Assembly (NCBI GenBank): GCA_021782055.1
Contig: JAJXVP010000060.1
Location: forward strand, 1 to 12,660
Direction of reading: 5' to 3'
DNA: 12,660 bases
Origin: a bacterium
Lineage (GTDB): Bacteria; Spirochaetota; Spirochaetia; JABEVK01
The stretch's first letter is position 1, and each line of letters begins with the position of its first letter. This document shows, in pieces, positions 4,453 through 12,359 of this stretch. A program made the translations under genes and the position numbers. Below the pieces are notes generated by a model, which did no database searches, was not told where the DNA came from, and worked only from the letters and a program-made list of their open reading frames with translations.

Positions 4453-6117
4453 ATGAAAAGCATGACTGAGAAGTATTCAGGGGAGATTGACCCCGAGATC
4501 GCAGAACTGTTGAACTTTTCCTCACCCCCAACAAAAGACACATCCCCCAACTCACAGACCCCCAGCTTTGATGATCTTTTTTCGGCCAAGACGAACAAGT
4601 CTACACCGAAAGAACCTGCTCTAGACGTGGACCTCACGGTGAAGACCTTCAGTCCTGTTCAAGAGTTTTGGGGTCCTCCCCAGCCATATTTTGATAACAA
4701 AGATTATTACAAAACTATCCTCAAAGATGGGGGCGAGACCGCCTCTCGAGTGCACAAGATTTTGACAGATCTTATGAACGCCACCGACTCAGAAACTCGT
4801 GGTCAGGCCCGTTTAAGGTTGGTTCCCGCCTGGTGGGACTTTCTGGCAACGCTTGTTCGAGATCTTTCCCCTAAAATGGATCAACCGAAGGCCCTAGCCC
4901 TACGCTTTGGGGCCCTCCTACCTTCTTTACTTAGCCCTGAACAACGTCAGATGGTTTCTTGTATTAAGTGGGACAACCGCACCGGTGAGCCTATCCATTA
5001 CGTTGATGAATGGCTTCGTAAAGTTGGCTCTGGTGAAGTAACACCTTTGGCCACGGACGAAGAGTTCAAGCCCGTCAAAAAAGCCCAAGACAATGGAGCA
5101 GCCCTTCAAAAGGTCGAAAAACTGCAGGGACAAGTCCAAGCTCAAAGTGGCTTGCTTCAAATCAAGTTGCAAGAGCTCACCGATTTAGAAAACAAATTGT
5201 CTTCTGACGCCGGGATTCTTCGTGAACACGAAAAAAATCCTCGTTTTCCGCACCTCATGGATGTCTATAATAATAGTCAAAGATCGGCTTTAACTTCCCT
5301 TCAAGAAACCATTAAACGCCTTCTCGTTCTGGATCGTGAAATTGCTGGCTGTTTTGGGGACCTTGAGAAATTTCAAGATGAACTCGACCAAGCCCGCCAG
5401 AAACTAGATGACTCGGGGGGGAGTGTGGTGGATACTAAAACGGCACTACGCGAGTTGGGGTCAATACGGCAAATGGCCAAGCTCTCCTGCGGTAGACAGG
5501 GAAATCATTTTCCCTTGATGATGAAACAATATCTGCCACCTCGACAAGAAGACGTCGGCACACGAGAAAATGTGCTAACCATTATGGCCGAAGTCGAACA
5601 CTTGGATCCCGGGGTTTTCCAACGGACTTTTAAAGGGATGGCGACCAGAATTGTTCCCCATGTCATCCTCATGCCTTCGTACGGAGAATACGGTTTATGT
5701 TGGGAGCCTTTTGAAAAATTCAACCGCTCCACAAGCCGGGGAAGGATTGCCGTTCCTATGTACCCTAAAAATTTAAAACTTGCCGTAATATTTGCCCTAG
5801 GAGACCTCCGCTGGCAAGTCGCCAAAGAAAAAGCCGGATACCGCTGGATGGAAGAAGGAATCACGGGTTGGTATTACCAATGGTTCACCGACCGGGGGCT
5901 CCGTGGGGATGTTCGGGAATTTTTCATCCAAGATTATATCTTGTGGATCACCAAAGAGAGTGAAGGAACACAAAAACTCGATAAAGACATTCGAGGAATA
6001 TTCTGGCGTAACATTCCCTTTCCGGATGATATTCGTGAAATTTTAAAAAATCGTGGTTTTGTTTACAGCGAGTTATTTAAAAAAGACATCAACCGTTCAC
6101 TTTCGGACGGCTATTGA
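4453..6117 (+). CDS. Unknown 554-residue coiled-coil protein
   Basis: No family recognised. There is no signal peptide or transmembrane helix, so it is probably cytosolic. Residues 1-75 are Pro/Ser/Thr-rich and look disordered. Residues 80-200 appear helical, with a Trp-rich patch (VPAWWDFLATLVRDL). Residues about 215-335 form a heptad-like coiled coil with a break near 255-275. Residues 345-554 form a compact aromatic-rich domain (WYYQWF, DYILWI, GIFWRNIPFP). Start ATG 4453 has no strong ribosome site; ATG 4462 (MTEKYSGEIDPEIAELL) is equally likely. It is single, convergent with the lspA operon, and separated from it by 11 bp. It is probably a lineage-specific structural or scaffolding protein, at low certainty. 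Confidence 0.85.
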   Translation: MKSMTEKYSGEIDPEIAELLNFSSPPTKDTSPNSQTPSFDDLFSAKTNKSTPKEPALDVDLTVKTFSPVQEFWGPPQPYFDNKDYYKTILKDGGETASRVHKILTDLMNATDSETRGQARLRLVPAWWDFLATLVRDLSPKMDQPKALALRFGALLPSLLSPEQRQMVSCIKWDNRTGEPIHYVDEWLRKVGSGEVTPLATDEEFKPVKKAQDNGAALQKVEKLQGQVQAQSGLLQIKLQELTDLENKLSSDAGILREHEKNPRFPHLMDVYNNSQRSALTSLQETIKRLLVLDREIAGCFGDLEKFQDELDQARQKLDDSGGSVVDTKTALRELGSIRQMAKLSCGRQGNHFPLMMKQYLPPRQEDVGTRENVLTIMAEVEHLDPGVFQRTFKGMATRIVPHVILMPSYGEYGLCWEPFEKFNRSTSRGRIAVPMYPKNLKLAVIFALGDLRWQVAKEKAGYRWMEEGITGWYYQWFTDRGLRGDVREFFIQDYILWITKESEGTQKLDKDIRGIFWRNIPFPDDIREILKNRGFVYSELFKKDINRSLSDGY

Positions 6118-6128
6118 GAGGCCCTTCC

Positions 6129-6404
6129 TTAAAACCATTTGTCCTTGAACAAAAAAGGGTCAAAATACCGCTCTAAACGAATCCTTTCTCGAAATATTCG
6201 AAAAAGCCATCGGTAGGTAAACCATGCTGCCGCTAACGCCGAAAGAAAGAAAATTACCCAAGTGGCTTGCGCCAGAAAACCCGTCTGATCTGGCAAGAAG
6301 ATGGCTCCTATGCCTAAAAAGGCTAAAAAGTAGAACAGCATCAGCACCAGAATAAAAATCACAGCACCTATTAAAAATAAGACAGTGTTCACACGCTTAT
6401 TCAC
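6129..6404 (-). CDS. Small two-helix membrane protein
   Basis: A 91-residue protein with two transmembrane segments, at about residues 8-36 (VLFLIGAVIFILVLMLFYFL onward) and 46-66 (ATWVIFFLSALAAAWFTYRW), then a basic tail RIFRERIRLERYFDPFLF that is probably cytoplasmic. The start is GTG at 6404, overlapping the lspA stop as GTGA, with AAGGA 7 nt upstream, so it is coupled to lspA. Function is unknown. Co-translation with the lipoprotein signal peptidase hints at an envelope role, but this is only context. Confidence 0.8.
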   Translation of the reverse strand: MNKRVNTVLFLIGAVIFILVLMLFYFLAFLGIGAIFLPDQTGFLAQATWVIFFLSALAAAWFTYRWLFRIFRERIRLERYFDPFLFKDKWF

Positions 6405-6916
6405 TTTGGTTTCCTTGAAAATAAAAAGGATAGAATGAGAAGCCCAACGCCCACCACAACCATTGAGTCAGCGACGTTAAAGGTAGGCCATCGTTCTAAA
6501 CCAAAAAGGCCATAAAATTTAAAGCTTAAGAAATCGACTACCCCATGAGGTCGGAAGGCACGATCCAAAAGATTTCCAGCTCCGCCCCCTAAAATCAAGG
6601 CTAAGGCCCAACGTTGAATTCCATGCAATCCCTTATCTCGCCAGTAAAAGACACCGAGAATGATGAGGACCAATAAAGGGACCGCTAAAAACAAAACACT
6701 TCGAATTTGTGAAGGAAGAGCATCACCTACTGAAAAGGCGACTCCGGTGTTGCGTTGGTGGGTTAAATAAAAGAAATCCCCTCCCCAGGACCAGGCCATG
6801 GTCCCCAAGGGGATCGTTTTAACCACCCAGGCTTTTGTAAGTTGATCCGCAATCAACAAAAGAGCCGCCAAAATCAAGGGGAAAATCCTTCCCTTTACGG
6901 GAGCTTTCTGAGTCAT
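6401..6916 (-). CDS. lspA: Lipoprotein signal peptidase (signal peptidase II)
   Basis: Inner-membrane aspartic protease that removes the signal peptide of prolipoproteins after diacylglycerol is added to the lipobox cysteine. It has 171 residues, normal for the family, with four predicted membrane helices. Family motifs are DQLTK (24-28), QRNTGVAF (54-61), GGAGNLLDR (111-119), VVDF (126-129) and FNVADS (146-151). Asp128 and Asp150 correspond to the catalytic pair. GGGAGG precedes ATG 6916 by about 5 nt. It lies 13 bp after nif3 and overlaps the following membrane protein gene. Confidence 0.96.
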   Translation of the reverse strand: MTQKAPVKGRIFPLILAALLLIADQLTKAWVVKTIPLGTMAWSWGGDFFYLTHQRNTGVAFSVGDALPSQIRSVLFLAVPLLVLIILGVFYWRDKGLHGIQRWALALILGGGAGNLLDRAFRPHGVVDFLSFKFYGLFGLERWPTFNVADSMVVVGVGLLILSFLFSRKPK

Positions 6917-6929
6917 TTTTCCTCCCTCA

Positions 6930-7691
6930 CTACAATCCAGTAGGAGAATCTAAAAATACTGTGGATAAACCGGTCTCCGAAGTCATGACTTGGGCTAATC
7001 GGCGTACTCCCCAGGTTTCTGTTGCATAATGGCCGCCAGAGATCACATGGATTCCGGCTTCATAAGCCTCATGGTAAATGGTATGGTCGGCGTCACCCGT
7101 GATATACAAGTCTAGTCCTTCTGCAATCGCTTCGCGAACTTCAGACGTCGCACCGCCTGAGACAATCCCGATGGTTGAAATTTCTGCTTTACCAAAAGGA
7201 AGAATTTGTAAAGTTTGATCTCGACCGCCCCAAAGAATCTCGCAAACACGGTCCAAAGTCAACGGGGTTGAAAGCCGCCCAGAAAACCCAATTTTAACAC
7301 CATGATAGGTTCCAAAAGGCTTGAGCTCACCTAAACCAAGAGCTTGTGCCATGACGACGTTGTTTCCGCATTCGGGATGAGCGTCAAGAGGTAAATGTGA
7401 GGCAAATAAGCCGATATCGGCTTGAAGCAAGGTCTTTAGGCGTTGGTAGTGACCGCCGGTGAGAGCTAAGGGCTGTCCCCAAAACAGACCATGGTGAACA
7501 ACCAGAAGGTCTGCGCCATCTTGAGCCGCCTTTTGAAAGGACTGAAGGCAAGCATCTACAGCAAAGGCAACACGTGTAATTTTTGGCTTTTGACAAGCGA
7601 CTTGCAAGCCGTTCATTGAGCTGTCTTTTCCATGCCACTCCTCGTGGCGCAAGTACTGGATTAACCAATTTGTCACTTCTGTCAAAGTCAT
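6930..7691 (-). CDS. Nif3-like dinuclear metal centre protein (DUF34/YbgI family)
   Basis: A 253-residue member of the Nif3/YbgI family, whose members bind two metal ions in a toroidal hexamer; the cellular function is unsettled (GTP cyclohydrolase I type 2-like in some annotations). Likely metal ligands are all present: His66-His67 in VVHHGLFW, Asp103 in SHLPLDAH, and His221/Glu225 in SGGHYATETWG. The conserved NGLQV (27-31) and the GIVSGGA motif near 175 are also seen. It is first in an operon with lspA and divergent from the Lon-like gene. No clear ribosome site precedes ATG 7691. Confidence 0.93.
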   Translation of the reverse strand: MTLTEVTNWLIQYLRHEEWHGKDSSMNGLQVACQKPKITRVAFAVDACLQSFQKAAQDGADLLVVHHGLFWGQPLALTGGHYQRLKTLLQADIGLFASHLPLDAHPECGNNVVMAQALGLGELKPFGTYHGVKIGFSGRLSTPLTLDRVCEILWGGRDQTLQILPFGKAEISTIGIVSGGATSEVREAIAEGLDLYITGDADHTIYHEAYEAGIHVISGGHYATETWGVRRLAQVMTSETGLSTVFLDSPTGL

Positions 7692-7698
7692 GAAGCTC

Positions 7699-7704
7699 AG
7701 TATA
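7699..7704 (-). promoter_or_regulatory. Putative -10 box of the nif3-lspA operon
   Basis: Minus-strand TATACT (7704-7699) matches the -10 consensus in five of six positions and ends 7 bp before the nif3 ATG. Only a weak -35 (TGGCGA, 18 bp upstream) is present. A start seven bases downstream would put the RNA 5' end at or next to the ATG, implying leaderless translation. Confidence 0.35.
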
Positions 7705-7737
7705 GAGGGTTGTGACAGGCTCTCGCCAGTGCTTTTC

Positions 7738-7766
7738 TTGACTTTTTAACAATCCCCACCTATTCT
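7738..7766 (+). promoter_or_regulatory. Promoter of the Lon-like/HDOD/bpt operon
   Basis: TTGACT (7738-7743), a 17-bp spacer and TATTCT (7761-7766): five and four to five matches to the sigma70 boxes at ideal spacing. A start near 7773 gives a leader of about 14 nt that includes the GAGG ribosome site at 7777-7780. It has no visible heat-shock (CIRCE) element. Confidence 0.7.
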
Positions 7767-7786
7767 TTGAAAAAACGAGGTCAGAA

Positions 7787-10183
7787 ATGTCTTTACCCGC
7801 CGAACTTTTGTACCATGACCTAAGCTTTGATTTTTCGGCGGAAATCCAAAAAACAACTCCCACTTCTGGACAAGATGTTATTGGTCAGCCCCGAGCTTTA
7901 CGAGCGTTGGCCTTGGGAACTTCCATTAACGCCCCGGGGTATAATATTTTTGTTACAGGTCCTTCGGGAACGGGGCGTCAAACTGCCGTTCGCAAAGTTT
8001 TAACACAACTCCCCCCCTCGACGGCTCTCAAAGACTTGGTTTATGTTTACCAATTTTTACACCCGGAACAGCCTCAGCCACTGTACTTAGGGCAGGGTAA
8101 AGCTGAAGAGTTCAAAGAAAAGCTCCACGATCTCGTAGAAACTCTTAAACTTCGCATTCGACAAGAATTAGGAGCTGAACTTTATAAGGTTCAGCGAGAT
8201 CAAATTCTGAAAAAAACTGAATTTTCAGAAAATCACCTCATTGCCGAATTTGAAAGCCGACTGAATAAAGAAGGTTTTAAAATCGTTCAAATGGACGCTG
8301 AAGAAAGCGATCCGCCCCTTATGGATATTTTGCCCTTATGGAAGGGTGAAGCCGTAAGTTTTGATGATTTGCAAGACAAAGTCGCCGCTGGCGAAATTCA
8401 AGAAGCGGATTGGAATCAAACGCGTGAACGATACTATTTATTCATTGATGAAATGAAGGGATTGTTTGAACGACTTGGTGAAGCCCGACGAAATATGGAA
8501 AAGGACCTGCAAAAACTGCAAGTTTCATATATTCGGCGCCCCCTTCGTCGACTCATCCAAAAAATTGCCCGACAATACCCCGAGGATGGCGTCCGCACCT
8601 GGTTAAACGCCCTAGAAAAAGACGTCGAAACGCATCTTTTTCTGTTTTTGTCCGACAAGCCCGTAGATGACGGTCAAGGCAACCCTGCCCTCATTCGTTA
8701 TGCCGTGAATGTCTTAGTCGACCACGGCAAAGCCCCCAAATTGCCTGTGGTTTTTGAAAACCGCCCCACCCCGGCTAACTTATTTGGTACCATTGAAGCC
8801 CGCGGTGAAGCTCAAAGTGAACCCAGAACAAACTTTCTTTCTATCCGTCCTGGTGCGTTGCACCAAGCTTCTGGCGGCTACTTGGTCCTGCGTGCCGAAG
8901 ATATTCTGCCTCAGGAAGAGTCCTGGCCACTCCTCAAACAAGTACTCGAAACAAGACAAGTCGAAATCCAGGTTTCCTCAGGACCGTTTGGTCCTAGTTC
9001 TACCATCAAGCCCAAACCCATCGAAATCGATCTGAAAGTCATTATTTTGGGAGCAGAGGGCTTGTATGATTACCTCGTTCAAGAGGATCGCAACTTTGCT
9101 CGCTTATTTAAAATTAGTGCTGAGTTTGACTCGGTGATGACGAGAACGCCCGAAGCCATGGCCGAATACCTCAAGTTTATGCATGATACGGTCCAAAAAC
9201 GCTCCTTACTCCCCCTAGACCCTACGGGAAGTGCAGAAGTTTTTGAATTCGGAGTCCGGTTAGCAGAACATCGTCAAAAGCTTTCCACACGGTTTTCGGC
9301 GGTAGCAGATTTATTGTCAGAAAGTTCCTACTGGGCTCGACAGCTGGGGAACAAAACCATCAATAAAACGGCCGTACAACGAGCGCTAGATGAACGAAAG
9401 TTTTTATTTTCGCTCCCTGAAGAAAAAATGGATGAGCAAGTGCGGGATGGACAAATCCTCCTCTCGGTCACAGGAAAGGCGGTGGGTGTCGTCAATGGTT
9501 TGGCCATTCTAGATCGCGGCAGTTACTCTTTTGGAAGGCCCATGAGAATCACCGCCACAGCAGCCCCCGGTGACGATGGTGTTGTAAATATCGAAGGGGA
9601 AGCCGGCCTTTCCGGTGAAATCCACGATAAAGGAGTGTTGATTCTCAGAGGTCTTATTCGTTCTCGCTTTGCCCAAGATTTTCCTTTGAGCCTTTCTGCC
9701 AGCGTAGGGTTTGAACAATCTTATGGGGGTGTTGACGGAGATAGCGCCTCCTCGACTGAGGCTTATGCCCTCTTGTCTGCGATTTCTCAAGTTCCCCTGA
9801 GACAAGATTTAGCCGTTTCGGGTTCTATCAACCAGCGGGGAGAAATCCAGCCGGTGGGGGGAATCACTGAAAAAGTAGAAGGATTTTACGACACCTGTGT
9901 GAAATTAGGATTAACAGGAACTCAAGGCGTCATCATTCCTTTCTGGAACATCCAGAATCTTGTCCTGAACCGGGAAGTTCAAAATGCTGTCAAAGAAGGC
10001 CTCTTTCATATCTATCCCGTCAAGACTCTTGATGAAGGCTTACACCTTTTGACCGGGCGAGAACTTGGCGAGCGGAGTGAAGACGGAGAATACCCAGAAG
10101 GTTCTTTGGGTGCCTTAATTGTCGAAAAACTCTCAGATTTACACAATATCACTCACCCCAAAGATGAGGAGGATGAAGAATGA
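7787..10183 (+). CDS. Lon-like ATP-dependent protease family protein (AAA_32 plus Lon_C)
   Basis: A 798-residue serine protease related to Lon but of the AAA_32 type (YcbZ/LonC-like) and without the canonical Lon substrate-binding domain. The N-terminal P-loop is GPSGTGR (58-64), with Arg where Lys is usual. A long helical insert follows (about 95-260), then GALHQASGGYLVLRAED (356-372), whose Walker B-like strand has Arg in place of the first acidic residue. The C-terminal protease domain holds the Ser-Lys dyad: Ser653 in GDSASS and Lys696 in GGITEK. They are 43 residues apart, exactly as in E. coli Lon (679/722). The tail is very acidic (DEEDEE). Protease activity looks intact; ATPase strength is uncertain. 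GAGG lies 6 nt before ATG 7787. It is first gene of an operon with HDOD and bpt. Confidence 0.92.
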   Translation: MSLPAELLYHDLSFDFSAEIQKTTPTSGQDVIGQPRALRALALGTSINAPGYNIFVTGPSGTGRQTAVRKVLTQLPPSTALKDLVYVYQFLHPEQPQPLYLGQGKAEEFKEKLHDLVETLKLRIRQELGAELYKVQRDQILKKTEFSENHLIAEFESRLNKEGFKIVQMDAEESDPPLMDILPLWKGEAVSFDDLQDKVAAGEIQEADWNQTRERYYLFIDEMKGLFERLGEARRNMEKDLQKLQVSYIRRPLRRLIQKIARQYPEDGVRTWLNALEKDVETHLFLFLSDKPVDDGQGNPALIRYAVNVLVDHGKAPKLPVVFENRPTPANLFGTIEARGEAQSEPRTNFLSIRPGALHQASGGYLVLRAEDILPQEESWPLLKQVLETRQVEIQVSSGPFGPSSTIKPKPIEIDLKVIILGAEGLYDYLVQEDRNFARLFKISAEFDSVMTRTPEAMAEYLKFMHDTVQKRSLLPLDPTGSAEVFEFGVRLAEHRQKLSTRFSAVADLLSESSYWARQLGNKTINKTAVQRALDERKFLFSLPEEKMDEQVRDGQILLSVTGKAVGVVNGLAILDRGSYSFGRPMRITATAAPGDDGVVNIEGEAGLSGEIHDKGVLILRGLIRSRFAQDFPLSLSASVGFEQSYGGVDGDSASSTEAYALLSAISQVPLRQDLAVSGSINQRGEIQPVGGITEKVEGFYDTCVKLGLTGTQGVIIPFWNIQNLVLNREVQNAVKEGLFHIYPVKTLDEGLHLLTGRELGERSEDGEYPEGSLGALIVEKLSDLHNITHPKDEEDEE
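10166..10172 (+). promoter_or_regulatory. Strong ribosome binding site for the HDOD gene inside the Lon-like 3' end
   Basis: GAGGAGG lies 7 nt before ATG 10180 and also encodes part of the acidic DEEDEE tail of the upstream protein. With the ATGA stop/start overlap, it sets coupled translation. Confidence 0.7.
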
Positions 10184-11649
10184 CGTTAGATTCCACCAAG
10201 GTTCGTCATGCGGCCAAGAACGGCATTCCTCTTGTCATAAAAACTCACTCTCTTCCTCCACAAACGGAAGCTGACCTCGAAGAAGTTCTTTTTATTTATT
10301 TAACTGAGCTAGGACAAGAAGCCCTCAAAGATCATTTATCGTATTGTCTCAAAGAGCTTACTGTTAATGCCAAAAAAGCTAACACCAAGCGGGTCTATTT
10401 TCAAGAAAAGGGTTTAGACCTAACTAACTCTGCTGATTACCAAAAAGGTTTGAAAACTTTTAAACAAGATACGATGAATAACTTGGAGTATTACCTTCGG
10501 CTACAAGAAAAAGAAGACCTCTTTGTCAAAGTTACGTACCTGATTCGAAATAATACTCTGTATATTTCTGTAAAAAATAACGCCCCCATTGTCTCTGCCG
10601 AACTCACGCGAGTGTATGATCGAATTGCCAGGTCTAGAGCTTTTGAAAGCATGGAAGAAGCTTTTGCCGAAGTCCTCGATGATTCAGAGGGCGCTGGTCT
10701 TGGGATTGTCATCATGATCCTCATGTTGCGAAAGATGGGATTATCAGAGAAAGCCTTTGATTTGACGTCTACTGATACCGAAACAACAGCCACCTTGAGT
10801 GTCCCCATGAACCTGGTCAAGCTCGAGAGGGTCAATTTGATTGCGGATGAGTTTATTCGACTGATTGAGTCACTCCCCCCCTTTCCGGATAACTTGCAAA
10901 AATTGCTCCAGCTCTTGGGTAATCCCGATGTCGATTTCAACCTTGTTGCCCAACAACTGGCCCGTGACCCCGCCCTCACCGCAGATCTCATCAAATACGT
11001 CAACTCCGCGCAATTTAGCAACCGCAAGCGCATTGATTCGATCCACGAAGCCGTGCGTCTTGTCGGGGTTCGCGGTGTCCAAGAACTGATTTACCCTTAT
11101 GGAGCACATAAACTCCTTCACACCTACATCGATCGTCAAAAATCACTTTGGGAAGATGCCGTTCAGGTTTCCGTGTACGCCACAGAGATAGCTCGACGTC
11201 TCAAATTCGATCGGGACACTCAAAATCAAGTGCAAATCGCAGGACTGTTGTTCAATCTTGGCCAAATTATTCTTTCATTTGTCCACCCCGACCTCCTTGA
11301 AAAAATTCTCACTTTTTGCCGGGAAAAAGACATCCCTTCCGATTTGTTTGAAAACTTAACCATGAGCATCAACACCTCGGATATTGGTGCCCGTATAGCC
11401 GAGAAATGGAACTTTCCAGAAGACTTAATCGTGTTAATTCGGTATCAGCGCATTCCGCAACAGGCTCTTGAACCGCTCCGTGTTTCAGCCAGCTTGATCA
11501 ACCTTGCTCAGGGCTTTGTTGCCATTGAGCATGAAGTCATGGCCTACTCTCAACTTTCAGCTTTCGCCTTACGGACGCTAAACTTGGATGACACAGAAGC
11601 TGTTGCCGCTCTTCACGAAGAATTGCTGACTGCTGTACGAAAAACATGA
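10180..11649 (+). CDS. HATPase-HDOD fusion regulator
   Basis: A 489-residue signalling protein. Residues about 40-212 resemble a GHKL/histidine-kinase-type ATP-binding domain, with an N-box KELTVNAKKAN (58-68) and a glycine box GAGLGI (171-176), but without a phosphoacceptor His domain. Residues about 225-430 are an HDOD domain (start LIADEFIRLIESLPPFPDNL, then LARDPALTADLIKYVNSA). HDOD domains resemble HD phosphohydrolases but lack the metal-binding residues; here the His-Asp pair is replaced (LLFNLGQ). There is no receiver domain or membrane segment, so it is cytosolic. It sits between a protease and an N-degron transferase with ATGA overlaps on both sides. A role in controlling one of them, or in chemotaxis or stress signalling, is inference. 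Confidence 0.88.
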   Translation: MTLDSTKVRHAAKNGIPLVIKTHSLPPQTEADLEEVLFIYLTELGQEALKDHLSYCLKELTVNAKKANTKRVYFQEKGLDLTNSADYQKGLKTFKQDTMNNLEYYLRLQEKEDLFVKVTYLIRNNTLYISVKNNAPIVSAELTRVYDRIARSRAFESMEEAFAEVLDDSEGAGLGIVIMILMLRKMGLSEKAFDLTSTDTETTATLSVPMNLVKLERVNLIADEFIRLIESLPPFPDNLQKLLQLLGNPDVDFNLVAQQLARDPALTADLIKYVNSAQFSNRKRIDSIHEAVRLVGVRGVQELIYPYGAHKLLHTYIDRQKSLWEDAVQVSVYATEIARRLKFDRDTQNQVQIAGLLFNLGQIILSFVHPDLLEKILTFCREKDIPSDLFENLTMSINTSDIGARIAEKWNFPEDLIVLIRYQRIPQQALEPLRVSASLINLAQGFVAIEHEVMAYSQLSAFALRTLNLDDTEAVAALHEELLTAVRKT

Positions 11650-12359
11650 CCCCTCTGCGGCGAACGGCCGTTCGGCAAACGGACCCAGAACCTTGTCCCT
11701 ATTTACCCCACCGACAGGCCTCGTATGAAATTTTTTGGGCCGACTCGGTGCCTCCAGAAGCTTTGGGACAGTGGCTCTCCGAAGGATGGCGACATTTTGG
11801 GACGTTTTTTTTTCGCACGGCGTGTCCTGGTTGTCAGGCCTGTTGGTCCTTACGGGTGGCGGCTAACCAGCTTACTCCCAGTGAGTCTCAACGGCGTCTT
11901 TTGAAGAAAAACGCTGAGCTTGAATTTCGAACGGTGCCGACCGTTTACAATCCCGAATACTACGAACTTTGGGCCCATCACTCGCAAAAAAGATTTCAAA
12001 AATCTCCGACAGAAGTCGAGTTTGTGGACAGTTTTTTTTCACCAGTTTCGCCGGAAGCCAGCTTTTTGACAGAATACCGCCATCAGGGACGTTTAGCTGG
12101 ACTAGGCTTTGCCGATGTCACACCACAGGGTCTTAACTCGATTTATTTTGTCTTTCACGAAGATTTCTCGAAACGAAGTTTAGGAATTTACAGCGTGTTA
12201 CGAGAGTGTCAGCTGGCCGCAGAATGGGGTTTAACTTGGTACTACTTAGGTTTTTGGGTTCAGGGGAATGCGACCATGGCGTATAAAGGACGATTTTTCC
12301 CCCGGCAGATCCTATCAGAGGGGGTCTGGAACGACCTCGGGGAACTCGGGCCAACTTAG
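11646..12359 (+). CDS. bpt: Aspartate/glutamate leucyltransferase (Bpt/ATE family)
   Basis: Transfers an amino acid (Leu in Bpt, Arg in related ATE enzymes) from aminoacyl-tRNA to an acidic protein N-terminus, making an N-degron. It has 237 residues, normal for bacterial Bpt. Motifs are CPYLPHR (17-23), GWRHFGTFFFR (47-57), the cysteine cluster CPGCQAC (Cys60, 63, 66), and YYLGFW with MAYKGRFFP near the C-terminus of the GNAT-like fold. Degradation of such substrates normally needs ClpS/ClpAP, not seen here. The start overlaps the HDOD stop as ATGA. Its 3' end overlaps convergent hemW by 45 bp. Leu versus Arg specificity is not certain from sequence alone. Confidence 0.92.
   Translation: MTPLRRTAVRQTDPEPCPYLPHRQASYEIFWADSVPPEALGQWLSEGWRHFGTFFFRTACPGCQACWSLRVAANQLTPSESQRRLLKKNAELEFRTVPTVYNPEYYELWAHHSQKRFQKSPTEVEFVDSFFSPVSPEASFLTEYRHQGRLAGLGFADVTPQGLNSIYFVFHEDFSKRSLGIYSVLRECQLAAEWGLTWYYLGFWVQGNATMAYKGRFFPRQILSEGVWNDLGELGPT

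Noticed and set aside
6138..6153. Terminator between the convergent 554-residue gene and the membrane-protein gene
   Set aside because: The TTTGT/ACAAA hairpin has only 5 bp, lies inside the coding end of the membrane-protein gene and has no suitable T run.
7384..7863. A 159-codon minus-strand reading frame over nif3 and the Lon-like start
   Set aside because: It is a shadow of nif3 in another frame, lies across two promoters, and its product has no family features.
10491..11033. A 180-codon antisense reading frame in the HDOD gene
   Set aside because: Low-complexity Ser/Arg-rich shadow opposite a well-supported coding region, with no ribosome site or family match.
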